Shown here: positions 45,578 to 53,275 of the stretch, piece by piece
How positions within the stretch are numbered: the stretch's first letter is position 1
Layout: each line of letters opens with the position of its first letter
NCBI RefSeq assembly: GCF_009796765.1
Contig: NZ_CP047023.1
Coordinates: 4,695,501 to 4,759,500, forward strand
Direction: 5' to 3'
Length of the DNA stretch: 64,000 nucleotides
DNA from: Paraglaciecola sp. L3A3
GTDB taxonomy: Bacteria > Pseudomonadota > Gammaproteobacteria > Enterobacterales > Alteromonadaceae
Made by a program: the position numbers and the translations under genes
The notes under the pieces: model-generated
The model's database searches: none
What the model was told of the DNA's origin: nothing
Seen by the model: only the letters and a program-made list of their open reading frames with translations

Positions 45578-46498
45578 ATGCTTGAAATAAAAGTTGAAGA
45601 TGTGAGTTACCGCTATAAAGGAAGCCAAGAGTTAGCACTGAACTCAATCGATCTCAATATAAAATCTGGTAGTTGTTTAGGACTGATTGGTCCAAATGGC
45701 GCAGGTAAATCAACACTATTGTCAATTTTATCTGGTTTGTTAGAGCCCAGTGCAGGGATAATCACCTTTTTAAAACAACAAAAAAGTGATTTATCTAAAC
45801 AACAATTTATCAAACAACAAATTGCTTTAGTCCCTCAAGAGTATGCCTTTTATAACCAACTTAGTGTGTTACAAAACCTACAGTACTTTATCAGTTTATG
45901 TGGACTAAAGACCACACAAAAGCCAGCAACAATAGATAAAGTCATCGGCCAGTGTCAATTACAAGATGTACTAAAACAAAAAGCCTCTGCGCTTTCTGGT
46001 GGTTACAAAAGAAGGCTAAACTTAGCCATTGCCCTGCTTAAAGATCCGCAAATTTTATACCTAGATGAACCCACAGTGGGTGTTGATCCCGTATCAAGAA
46101 ATGCCATTCTAGAATTAATTGGCTTACTAAAAAAACAAGGTAAAACCATCATATTTACCTCTCATATGTTGAGTGAAATTCAGTCTCATTGTGATGAGAT
46201 ATTTATTCTAAAAAAAGGACGAGCGATAAATTTTGCACAAACAGAAGAGCATAAATCGTTGCAGATCATCTTTAGCCAACCTCTGCAAACTGCATTTAAA
46301 GTTGAGTTAATGGCTGGCATAACCATTGAACAAAATAAGATTCTAAAATGTACTATCAGCTCAGAAAATCTCATATGGGAAATTATGGGGTTAATTGAAG
46401 AACACGCCCTAGAAATTGAATCCATGCAATATGGTCAACATTCACTGACCGAACATTACTTAACATTAATGGCCGAAGATGATATTGCAGAGCATTAA
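45578..46498 (+). CDS. ABC transporter ATP-binding protein (ABC-2 exporter type)
   Basis: 306 aa; Walker A GPNGAGKST, Q-loop VPQEYAFYNQLSVLQN, signature LSGGYKRRLNLA, Walker B ILYLDEPTVGVDP, H-loop FTSHMLSE. A C-terminal extension of about 80 aa follows, as in DrrA/CcmA-like exporters. Forms a pair with the permease that overlaps it by 20 nt. A third ACP and a ketosynthase follow in the same run, so the exporter probably serves the product of this block. Confidence 0.9.
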   Translation: MLEIKVEDVSYRYKGSQELALNSIDLNIKSGSCLGLIGPNGAGKSTLLSILSGLLEPSAGIITFLKQQKSDLSKQQFIKQQIALVPQEYAFYNQLSVLQNLQYFISLCGLKTTQKPATIDKVIGQCQLQDVLKQKASALSGGYKRRLNLAIALLKDPQILYLDEPTVGVDPVSRNAILELIGLLKKQGKTIIFTSHMLSEIQSHCDEIFILKKGRAINFAQTEEHKSLQIIFSQPLQTAFKVELMAGITIEQNKILKCTISSENLIWEIMGLIEEHALEIESMQYGQHSLTEHYLTLMAEDDIAEH

Positions 46499-47636
46499 AA
46501 AAGAGTTATTAATTGTATTTAGCGACTTACACAGTTTAGCTGTGTTATTTATTATGCCCCTTACTTTTATGCTGATCATGACTTTTGCTATGAGTGGTCG
46601 GCAAACCGATATTTTAGACTCAGTGAGCTTATACATAGAACCCGCCACTCCAGAACAACACGAAACTTTATACATCAAATATTTAGAACATTTAGGCTAT
46701 CGTTTTACAAAGGACATTGATGATTCCAGTGCCACCTTAACCTTCGATAAAACTTTTAATCAAAATATTTTATCGAATAAAGCCAAACACTTATTAGCTG
46801 TGACATATCAATCCCGTACCTCGCTGCCAGTACAAGCTTTGATCAACCAACATTTACAGCTAACATTCGCCAGAGTCAAACTGCATTTATATATGTTAGA
46901 TACTGAAGAACTAGATAGCTCTATGCCATTAGAACAACAGATGCAGCAGATTATTAAACAATCTGACACCTCTGATTTATTTGCTGCGGAACAAGCCAAT
47001 AAACTACTACCCAGCATAGGAGCTAGCATTCCTTCATGGCTGGTTTTTGGTATCTATTTTATTGTGTTACCCATATCCATTACCCTCATAAATGAAAAAC
47101 ATAGCGGCACATTAATCAGACTTAAAACCTTTCCTATTAGTATGTATGGCTATTTTTTCAGTAAATTAGGCGCATTTTTCTTTATTAGCTTTATGCAGTT
47201 TATACTTTTAGCCATAATTGGCTTACGGCTAATTCCCTTGATCGTCAACGCAGAACCTATTGCCTTTAGCCAAATATTAAGTTTACTGCCTATGGGCTTG
47301 TTTATATGTTTAAGCGCAGTTTGTTTTGCTGCAATATTTGCAGCTATGGTAAAAAGCTTTGAACAAGCCATAGTGGTGGGTGGCGGTATTAATATAATCT
47401 TAGCGGCACTCAGTGGTTTTATGGTACCCCTGGATGTGATGCCGCCAAGTTTGCAGAGTATCGCGCAATTTTCACCTATGTATTGGTCCGCAGAATTGAT
47501 TAAACTGAACATGGTAGACTCACCATTGGCAGATTCAGGGCTCAATATTATTAAACTTTGTATCTTTAGCTTGGTAAGTTTGGCTGTATCGTCATTATTA
47601 TTTAGTCGTAAAATAAGGGAATTACTATGGAATTAG
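46479..47636 (+). CDS. ABC-2 type transporter permease
   Basis: 385 aa with one N-terminal helix (LHSLAVLFIMPLTFMLIM), a large periplasmic loop (residues about 45-180) and five C-terminal helices (SWLVFGIYFIVLPISITL; FISFMQFILLAIIGLRL; LMNIILAALSGFMVPLDVMP-like block). YhgE/DrrB-type exporter permease. Overlaps the ATPase gene by 20 nt and the following ACP by 10 nt. Confidence 0.88.
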   Translation: MILQSIKKELLIVFSDLHSLAVLFIMPLTFMLIMTFAMSGRQTDILDSVSLYIEPATPEQHETLYIKYLEHLGYRFTKDIDDSSATLTFDKTFNQNILSNKAKHLLAVTYQSRTSLPVQALINQHLQLTFARVKLHLYMLDTEELDSSMPLEQQMQQIIKQSDTSDLFAAEQANKLLPSIGASIPSWLVFGIYFIVLPISITLINEKHSGTLIRLKTFPISMYGYFFSKLGAFFFISFMQFILLAIIGLRLIPLIVNAEPIAFSQILSLLPMGLFICLSAVCFAAIFAAMVKSFEQAIVVGGGINIILAALSGFMVPLDVMPPSLQSIAQFSPMYWSAELIKLNMVDSPLADSGLNIIKLCIFSLVSLAVSSLLFSRKIRELLWN

Positions 47637-47902
47637 AAGCAATAAAAAAACAACTAAAACAGCTGATCATAGTTGAATGTGATAAAGAAGATGAGTTGTC
47701 ATGGCAAGAAATAGAAGACGACGAACCACTATTTGGCAAAAAATCCAATGTGGGCTTAGATTCACTAGATGCATTACAACTAGCCTTAGTATTTGAAGGA
47801 ACACTTTGGGATTAAAGTGGAAGGGTCAAAAGAATCCCGTAAACATTTGCACTCAATCAAAATAGTATTGTCGAATATATACAAGCAGTAAAAAGCCAAT
47901 AA
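47627..47902 (+). pseudogene. Acyl carrier protein gene with two compensating frameshifts
   Basis: As read, the frame stops at 47813-47815 and gives 62 aa ending GTLWD. It holds the phosphopantetheine serine (VGLDSLDALQLAL) but lacks helix 3-4. Removing one G at 47798-47799 restores FEEHFGIKVEGSKESRKHLHSIK, which aligns with IKKAYNVKIDG...SVKSL of the intact ACP at 35842. A second shift at 47859-47864 then restores SIVEYIQAVKSQ, ending at TAA 47900-47902, in the original frame and 2 bp before the next gene. So the gene is a 90-91 aa ACP with two indels: either recent inactivation or sequence errors. Confidence 0.8.
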
Positions 47903-47904
47903 AT

Positions 47905-49005
47905 ATGAGTGTTTATATCCATTCCAGTGTGTCCCATACAGCTTGTGGTAATAGCAGCACTAACCAGTTAAGTTACCAAAACATTGCAAATGCAAACTTA
48001 CTGGTTGCCGATCAAACCAAAGTGCCTTTTTATGCTTTGCACGGAATCGATATTGATACCAGTGAACAAAGAGTATTCAACTCCCTAACCCATGTCACCA
48101 AACAACTAATAGACAGCAGTGGTTTAACTCAAGCTGAATTAGAAAATACTGCACTCATGTTAGGCTCAACATCTTTAGACATAGGGACTATTGTGCCTAA
48201 TCCTGGGGCCAATATTTGGGTGCCTAAAATTGATAGATTAAGCCAACATTTACAACAAACATTAGGCTTAAGCCCTTGTCATCTTGTATTTAATACAGCT
48301 TGTACCGCCAGTATTAATGCCTTGCTATACGGCAAGAAGTTACTTGAAAACAGTCAATTTAAACACCTGATAGTCATTGGCTGCGAATTTTATAACCACT
48401 TGACTATAGACGGTTTTCATTCTTTAGATTTAATCAGTCAAGGACGCCTCAGTCCTTTTGAACTCGAACGAGATGGGCTAGTTTTAGGTGAAGGCATAGG
48501 TGCTTTATTATTATCCAAAGACAAACCAGATCGAGAGCATTACTTCACTGTGCTGGGTGGCCACTCAGCCTGCGATATTTCTAGTTTAACTATGACGGCA
48601 GAAGATGGCAGCCACATTAGTAAGGTGTTAGATAAAGCAGTCGAAAATTCCAATTTATCGCCGGTCGACATCAATTTGGTAAAAGTACATGGCACTGCTA
48701 CCTATAATAACGATATTTCTGAATACCATGCATTACAGCAATATTTTTCTACGCCCCCCCCTGTCCTTGCTTTAAAACCTTTTATTGGACATACACTTGG
48801 TGCATGTGGAGCAATCGAAATAGCCCTGTTAGACAATCTACTGCAGCAAAATAGTTTGCCTTTTGCAGATGGCACTGCAACAGACAAAATGTTGCCTTTT
48901 GCCAGCCAAGAAATACCTTTACGTAACTATCAACATATCTTAATCAATCATTGTGGTTTTGGTGGCAATAATGCGGCACTTGTTTTAAAGGCAACAAACA
49001 CATGA
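47905..49005 (+). CDS. Beta-ketoacyl-ACP synthase (third catalytic ketosynthase)
   Basis: 366 aa, FabB/FabF fold. The catalytic triad is visible: Cys in FNTACTASINALLYG, His in VHGTATYNND, and His in IGHTLGACGAIEI. It is shorter than FabF (about 410 aa). It forms an overlapping run with the ABC exporter, the broken ACP and the dead ketosynthase downstream (4-nt ATGA overlap). It may extend the chain of the second acyl product (DAR precursor) or form a heterodimer with the KS-like partner. Confidence 0.85.
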   Translation: MSVYIHSSVSHTACGNSSTNQLSYQNIANANLLVADQTKVPFYALHGIDIDTSEQRVFNSLTHVTKQLIDSSGLTQAELENTALMLGSTSLDIGTIVPNPGANIWVPKIDRLSQHLQQTLGLSPCHLVFNTACTASINALLYGKKLLENSQFKHLIVIGCEFYNHLTIDGFHSLDLISQGRLSPFELERDGLVLGEGIGALLLSKDKPDREHYFTVLGGHSACDISSLTMTAEDGSHISKVLDKAVENSNLSPVDINLVKVHGTATYNNDISEYHALQQYFSTPPPVLALKPFIGHTLGACGAIEIALLDNLLQQNSLPFADGTATDKMLPFASQEIPLRNYQHILINHCGFGGNNAALVLKATNT

Positions 49006-49715
49006 AATTAACGGTAGCCAAACAGGCAAGCTTTTGTCACGCTCGCGATGTAGAAAACAAAGATTTAAGACGCCAAGTAAAAGATGAGTTTGCCGTTGCA
49101 GTACGCAGAATGGATAACTTTACCTTGACCGGTTTAGCCGCTGTGGCCAAACTAGGCATTGAATTCTCTAATCCAGATGACTTTTCACTGGTTAGCTGCG
49201 CTCAATATTTTTCAGTAGAGTTATTACAACAATTAATTTTAGATGTAGATGCAGGTAAATCTATCAGGCCCTTGGATTTTGTGGCCACAGTAGGCAATGC
49301 CGCCAACTTTTATGTTGCCAAAGAGTTCGCCATACACGGCAGTAATTTATTTTTAGGTGCCGACCAGCAAGCCATAGAAAAGACATTGTTAATCAGCGCC
49401 CTAGAATTAACAACCACCCCACAGCAACAAGTTATCGCATTAGTTTGGCAAGAAACTCAAGACCAAAGAACTTGCCATGCCATGTTATTACAAACAGCCA
49501 AGCAAGATGAAACCGCCCAAACTGTCACCGCAGAAGATTTAATAGCAGGCAAAATCTCCACACCTTTTGTTCTAGAAGTAGATGATTTATATCAAATAGC
49601 GAATAATAGCAGTAGTGAGGCTCGAGTTCCGATAACAAAGCCAAGAAAAAGCATTTCACCACAGAGAACACAGAGCGCTACGCTCCACAGAGTAAAAGAT
49701 AAAAGCGGTCGCTAG
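49002..49715 (+). CDS. Ketosynthase-like protein without catalytic residues; C-terminus read through a repeat
   Basis: 237 aa. A short thiolase-fold protein similar in layout to the chain-length-factor-like protein at 36284: RPLDFVATVGNAANFYVAKE and GSNLFLGADQQAIEKTLLI occupy the position of the nucleophile region, where no Cys is present. Probably the non-catalytic partner of the ketosynthase that it overlaps by 4 nt. The last ~20 residues (from SISPQRTQSATLH) are encoded by a dispersed CACAGAG repeat (49655-49698), so the natural C-terminus may have been replaced when the repeat arrived. Confidence 0.7.
   Translation: MKLTVAKQASFCHARDVENKDLRRQVKDEFAVAVRRMDNFTLTGLAAVAKLGIEFSNPDDFSLVSCAQYFSVELLQQLILDVDAGKSIRPLDFVATVGNAANFYVAKEFAIHGSNLFLGADQQAIEKTLLISALELTTTPQQQVIALVWQETQDQRTCHAMLLQTAKQDETAQTVTAEDLIAGKISTPFVLEVDDLYQIANNSSSEARVPITKPRKSISPQRTQSATLHRVKDKSGR
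49655..49698 (-). repeat. Dispersed CTCTGTG/CACAGAG repeat, left copy
   Basis: TTCACCACAGAGAACACAGAG followed by CACAGAG again. In reverse complement it matches CTCTGTG...CTCTGTGGTGAA at 51526-51557 and 51700-51730, so it is in inverted orientation relative to those copies and brackets the FRG gene. Confidence 0.8.
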
Positions 49716-50025
49716 TAAATAGGAGATAGAAAAAGCATGCGCTTCGCACACCAAACATAGTTACGCCACACCGAAATGCAGCTGTGTAGCTATATATATT
49801 ACGGTGGTAGTCCAGATAAGAATACCAACTAGCCGCGTCGAGCAAATTGCAGACATATTGGAAATTGTTTGATAATCTGGATTAAGGTCGGTTTTCGACC
49901 CAAAGCGGACGAAACACGTTACCCAATCGAACGAAAATTAGCGAGTATAAAAAATTGTATTCAATGGCAAGTTGAGTTTCTACGAAATTGGGGGAAGATC
50001 AGATATATAAGTTAGGGAGAAAGTC
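49716..50025. other. Gene-free left flank of the FRG gene
   Basis: No gene seen. It contains TAGTAAATAGGAGATAG (49713-49729), which is nearly the reverse complement of the CTATCTCCTATCTAC type string at 23.70 and 51.77 kb. It also contains CGACCCAAAGCGGAC (49907-49921), whose GCGGAC core recurs in inverted form as GTCCGC at 51414-51419. The FRG promoter should be just upstream of 50012. Confidence 0.45.
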
Positions 50026-51366
50026 ATGTCGAAATGGAAAAAACATTGGGAGCAATACCAATGTCTTCGCAATCAACATAATGATAATAGTTGGTCATCT
50101 ATTATTGAAAATTTAGCTGACCCTTCAAGAGATGCTGTTTACAAAGAAAAAAAATTAGAGCTCCATCGCTTAAATAAGCAATTTAAGCAGCCGTCAGAAA
50201 AGGAATTACAATTCCTCAAAAAATTTTCTAACGATATAATTGCATATGAAAATGCTTTTAATAACACGGGCAGTGGTGTTCATGACGATGTCTATGCGTT
50301 AGCAATATACCTCGCATTTTTCCCTTTAATGACAGATCAACCAGCTTTAAAACCAGGTGAATCAGTAAAGGGGTATGCTTTCAGAGGAACGCGAAATAGT
50401 GAGTATACATTAAGACCGTCAATTCAAAGGCTACCGCAAGGAGTCGATGAGGTTCCTACAGGGTTAAAACAAAAAAGAGCTAAGCAACTAGCTGCGATGA
50501 TGAAAGGGGTTGAAGATCACTTAATTAGTCATGGATTAAAATCCACACCTCAAATCTGTATGGCTATTGCCCAGCATTACGGCACTCCTTCCCCATTAAT
50601 TGATCTAACTCGTTCCATATGGGTGGCACTATTCTTTGCCACAGATAGATCAGAAGCTGGTCACGTGGGTGTCGTTGATGCTATCTTATTGTCTGTTTTA
50701 GGTGAGCTTGAAACCTTATTTAAGGTTTGCACCGGTTCTTTAATAATAGTCGACTCACTCAATGTCCCACGAATTAACAATCAAAAAGGATTCTTTGTTG
50801 AAATGCCATCGCCAAGTCTAAACAGTTTGATGGTTAATCAAAACTTTCGTTTTTACCAAAAAGAAAACTTGTATTTTGAATGCCCTCATATTGGCATAAC
50901 TAGAAACTTTATTTATCCCGAAAGTGATGACTATAAAAATATCAAGCCAGTGGACTTAGACGATGAAGCAAAGATACCGCCTTTCCCTGACTATAAAGAA
51001 CTGACAGTTGATAGTTACATTACATATGGTAACGAATACTTAAACGTCATTTCTAAAAAGAATAGCCAAAATTTCAATCTACCGCATTTAAACAAAGAGA
51101 GAGCACGACTAGTAAAAATTGCTGCGATATTGCATGTCGAACTACAATCACTAGTTGAGAAAAATGCTATCAAACTCAGGGCATCTGAGCACTCTTTAAC
51201 ACGCTTTAAATGCGCTTTGTCGACAATATATTTACACTTAACAGACATGAAAGACGCTCCAAATTTTGTGCAACTCGATCCTATGGTAGTTTTTAAAGGA
51301 TATTCACATAGCAGTGAAATTTTAAAAAAGATAACGCTAATTGCAAAAACTATCATTTGGAAATGA
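50026..51366 (+). CDS. FRG domain-containing protein
   Basis: 446-aa soluble protein. The FRG domain is recognisable: F119-R120-G121 in YAFRGTRNSEYTLRPSIQRL, and AIAQHYGTPSPLIDLTRSI followed by WVALFFATD (residues 181-207). The domain's function is not established; it occurs as a stand-alone protein in many accessory regions of bacteria. A strong ribosome-binding site (GGGAGAAAG) precedes the ATG. It has no functional link to the pigment genes on either side, is flanked by inverted repeats, and sits between the ketosynthase block and the dar genes. It therefore looks like a cargo insertion. Confidence 0.85.
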   Translation: MSKWKKHWEQYQCLRNQHNDNSWSSIIENLADPSRDAVYKEKKLELHRLNKQFKQPSEKELQFLKKFSNDIIAYENAFNNTGSGVHDDVYALAIYLAFFPLMTDQPALKPGESVKGYAFRGTRNSEYTLRPSIQRLPQGVDEVPTGLKQKRAKQLAAMMKGVEDHLISHGLKSTPQICMAIAQHYGTPSPLIDLTRSIWVALFFATDRSEAGHVGVVDAILLSVLGELETLFKVCTGSLIIVDSLNVPRINNQKGFFVEMPSPSLNSLMVNQNFRFYQKENLYFECPHIGITRNFIYPESDDYKNIKPVDLDDEAKIPPFPDYKELTVDSYITYGNEYLNVISKKNSQNFNLPHLNKERARLVKIAAILHVELQSLVEKNAIKLRASEHSLTRFKCALSTIYLHLTDMKDAPNFVQLDPMVVFKGYSHSSEILKKITLIAKTIIWK

Positions 51367-51525
51367 TGATTAAATTCTTGTTATATTGCCGTTCGACCTA
51401 ATAAGTTGTTTGGTCCGCTATGGGCGTTAAGCCGAAGTGTCTATCCAAAAGCGTCGGATGATCGAAATTGGCACAAAGCTGTATGGCAGATTGGGTTAGG
51501 TTGAACCAAACTTTTTAATCTTTTT

Positions 51526-51557
51526 CTCTGTGTACTCTGTGCCCTCTGTGGTGAATT
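51526..51557 (+). repeat. Dispersed CTCTGTG repeat, right copy 1
   Basis: CTCTGTGTACTCTGTGCC followed by CTCTGTGGTGAAT: three CTCTGTG units. About 90 % identical to copy 2 at 51700 and inverted relative to 49655-49698. Confidence 0.8.
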
Positions 51558-51699
51558 GCTTTGATCTTTTGCCTTTTCTATCCACCAGCCACTATATACG
51601 GCCTACTGCTTTCAAGAATGGATTCCTGCTAACAACATGCAGGAATGACAGGGCTTGAATCGGAGTTTTACTTTCACTACCTTTTATCGACTGCTTTTC

Positions 51700-51730
51700 C
51701 TCTGTGTACTCTGTGACCTCTGTGGTGAAT
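51700..51730 (+). repeat. Dispersed CTCTGTG repeat, right copy 2
   Basis: CTCTGTGTACTCTGTGACC followed by CTCTGTGGTGAAT. Differs from copy 1 by one base. It leads directly into the TTTTGC microsatellite. Confidence 0.8.
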
Positions 51731-51732
51731 TT

Positions 51733-51756
51733 TTTTGCTTTTGCTTTTGCTTTTGC
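51733..51756 (+). repeat. TTTTGC hexanucleotide microsatellite (4 units)
   Basis: Four tandem TTTTGC units, with flanking T-rich partial units. Intergenic, so a phase-variation effect is unlikely. Confidence 0.8.
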
Positions 51757-51800
51757 TTTTTAACTATTCCCTAGCTCCTATCTACTGCTTTCGCACTGTT

Positions 51801-52283
51801 TCACTGCTTTTTAGGCTTTTTCTCTCGTAATTTAATCTGCTGTAAGTTATTTGTTTCAGCTAAGACAAAACATCCAGCATCTGGTTCAGGTTCACCAAAC
51901 ATGAGCGCCGGATTATTAGCAAATCCTACTGGCTCTTTGGGTAGTCCCATGGTGCTGCGATCTAATTTTTCATTATTATTCATATCTAAAAATGCTCGCA
52001 CACATAGAGGTCCGGCTTGCAGGTCATTCAAAGTGTAAGAATTAATCTTATCTGATATTTCAAATTGAAAAGTATGACTCGATAATGACTTGATATTTTC
52101 CCACAGATACTCCCCGTCTACCGGCTCTTCAAGCTTATATAGCTCAATATAAAGCTGTCCTTCTCTAGGATACTGGCTAGTAAATTCCAATTGTAAATTA
52201 GCCGCAAAACTGTACCGGCTAATTAAAAAAAATGTGCATAAAACAGCCACAAATCGACAGTAAATATAGGACTTAGGTATCAT
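51801..52283 (-). CDS. DUF2141 domain-containing secreted protein
   Basis: 160 aa with a signal peptide (VLCTFFLISRYSFAAN). DUF2141 pattern: LYIELYKLEEPVDGEY, PLCVRAFLDMNNNEKLDRS with a calcium-loop-like DMNNNEKLD, and LPKEPVGFANNPALMFGEP. Function unknown. It is encoded on the strand opposite to the dar genes, and its last codons (KPKKQ) run into the dispersed repeat at 51.78-51.80 kb. DUF2141 genes are often found near flexirubin/dialkylresorcinol or carotenoid genes; I cannot verify that here. Confidence 0.82.
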   Translation of the reverse strand: MIPKSYIYCRFVAVLCTFFLISRYSFAANLQLEFTSQYPREGQLYIELYKLEEPVDGEYLWENIKSLSSHTFQFEISDKINSYTLNDLQAGPLCVRAFLDMNNNEKLDRSTMGLPKEPVGFANNPALMFGEPEPDAGCFVLAETNNLQQIKLREKKPKKQ

Positions 52284-52355
52284 AAGTATTGGTTCACTTT
52301 AAACTAATGTTAAGTATAATAAGCCTTTACTGAGAAAGGGACAATCAGGTTACTC

Positions 52356-53269
52356 ATGCGTAAAGTACTCACTATTTGTTACACCCAGACAGGCCAATTG
52401 GCGGCGATAAAAAAATCTGTTTGCGGAGCTTTAGAAGAATCAGATCGAATATCAGTAGAAACCCTTGTTATTGAGCCCGAAAAACATTTTCCTTTTCCTT
52501 GGCCTTTTCTGCAATTTTTTCGTATATTTCCAGAAACAGTGGCTATGCAGCCCGTTGACTTAAAACCCATCACTACTGAATATGAACAATGATTTGATTA
52601 TATTAACTTATCAAGTGTGGTTTTTATCACCATCAATTCCTATCGCTTCATTTTTACAATCTGAGCCAGCTAAAAAGTTATTTAAAGACACGCCTGTTGT
52701 CACCATCATAGGTTGTCGGGGGATGTGGTTAATGGCTCAAGAAAAAGTCAAAACCTTATTAAAAAAATTTAAACGCTAAATTAGTCGACAATGTAGTGTT
52801 AAGTGACGATTGTGGTGCTTTCTTCAGTTTTTTAGCCACTCCATTGTGGATGTTATCAGGCAATAAAAAACCTTTATCTTGGGTACCCGCTGCAGGAGTA
52901 GGTGAGCAAGACATAATTGATGCAAAACGTTTTGGCGAAGCTATATGCCATAGACTTGAAACAAACCCAGAACCAATACAACAAAGCATGCTGAGTAATT
53001 TGTCAGCCGTCAAAATTAATGAAAAATTAATCGCTAGTGAAAAAATGGCTAACCACAGCTTTGGTATCTGGTCGAAGATATTACGCAAATTAGGTCCTCA
53101 ACAAAGTAAACGTAGAGCCCTAGGGCTATTGGTTTATGTGACCTTTTTGATATTGTTGATCCTGACAGTGGTCCCCATCAGCGCATTGCTTAAAAAGCTT
53201 ATTTCGCCGCTAACTAGAAACAAAATAATTGCACAGAAAAAATACTATGCGGAGCCATCAGGAGAGTAG
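52356..53269 (+). pseudogene. DarA-like dialkylresorcinol condensing/cyclase protein, interrupted by two +1 frameshifts
   Basis: Three consecutive frames together give one protein of about 303 aa. Frame 1 (52356-52592) has the flavodoxin-like ILTICYTQTGQLAA-type start (VLTICYTQTGQLAAIKKSV). Frame 2 has LIILTYQVWFLSPSIPIASF and VVTIIGCRGMWLMAQEKVK. Frame 3 has AKLVDNVVLSDDCGAFFSF, WVPAAGVGEQDIIDAKRFG and a C-terminal helix (LLVYVTFLILLILTVVPI). Dropping one A at 52588-52589 and one A from the 7-A run 52761-52767 gives a continuous frame. DarB follows by 6 bp. As written the gene cannot make a whole protein; homopolymer errors are an alternative. Confidence 0.82.
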
Positions 53270-53275
53270 TACAAC

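Larger units (their letters stand above)
51367..51800. other. Repeat-rich, gene-free right flank of the FRG gene
   Basis: Contains two direct copies of the CTCTGTG repeat, the string GCAGGAATGAC (51643-51653) shared with 23.66 kb, a TTTTGC microsatellite, and CTCCTATCTACTGC (51775-51788) shared with 23.71 kb. No tRNA or integrase seen. GCGTTAAGCC at 51425 was considered as an attC core and rejected. Confidence 0.6.

Noticed and set aside
51400..51510. Possible integron attC site (GCGTTAAGCC)
   Set aside because: Only the GTTRRRY half is present; no matching RYYYAAC partner or stem was found and no integrase is seen.
51733..51756. Phase-variable repeat
   Set aside because: The TTTTGC units are intergenic, downstream of both neighbouring genes, and therefore unlikely to switch a reading frame or promoter.
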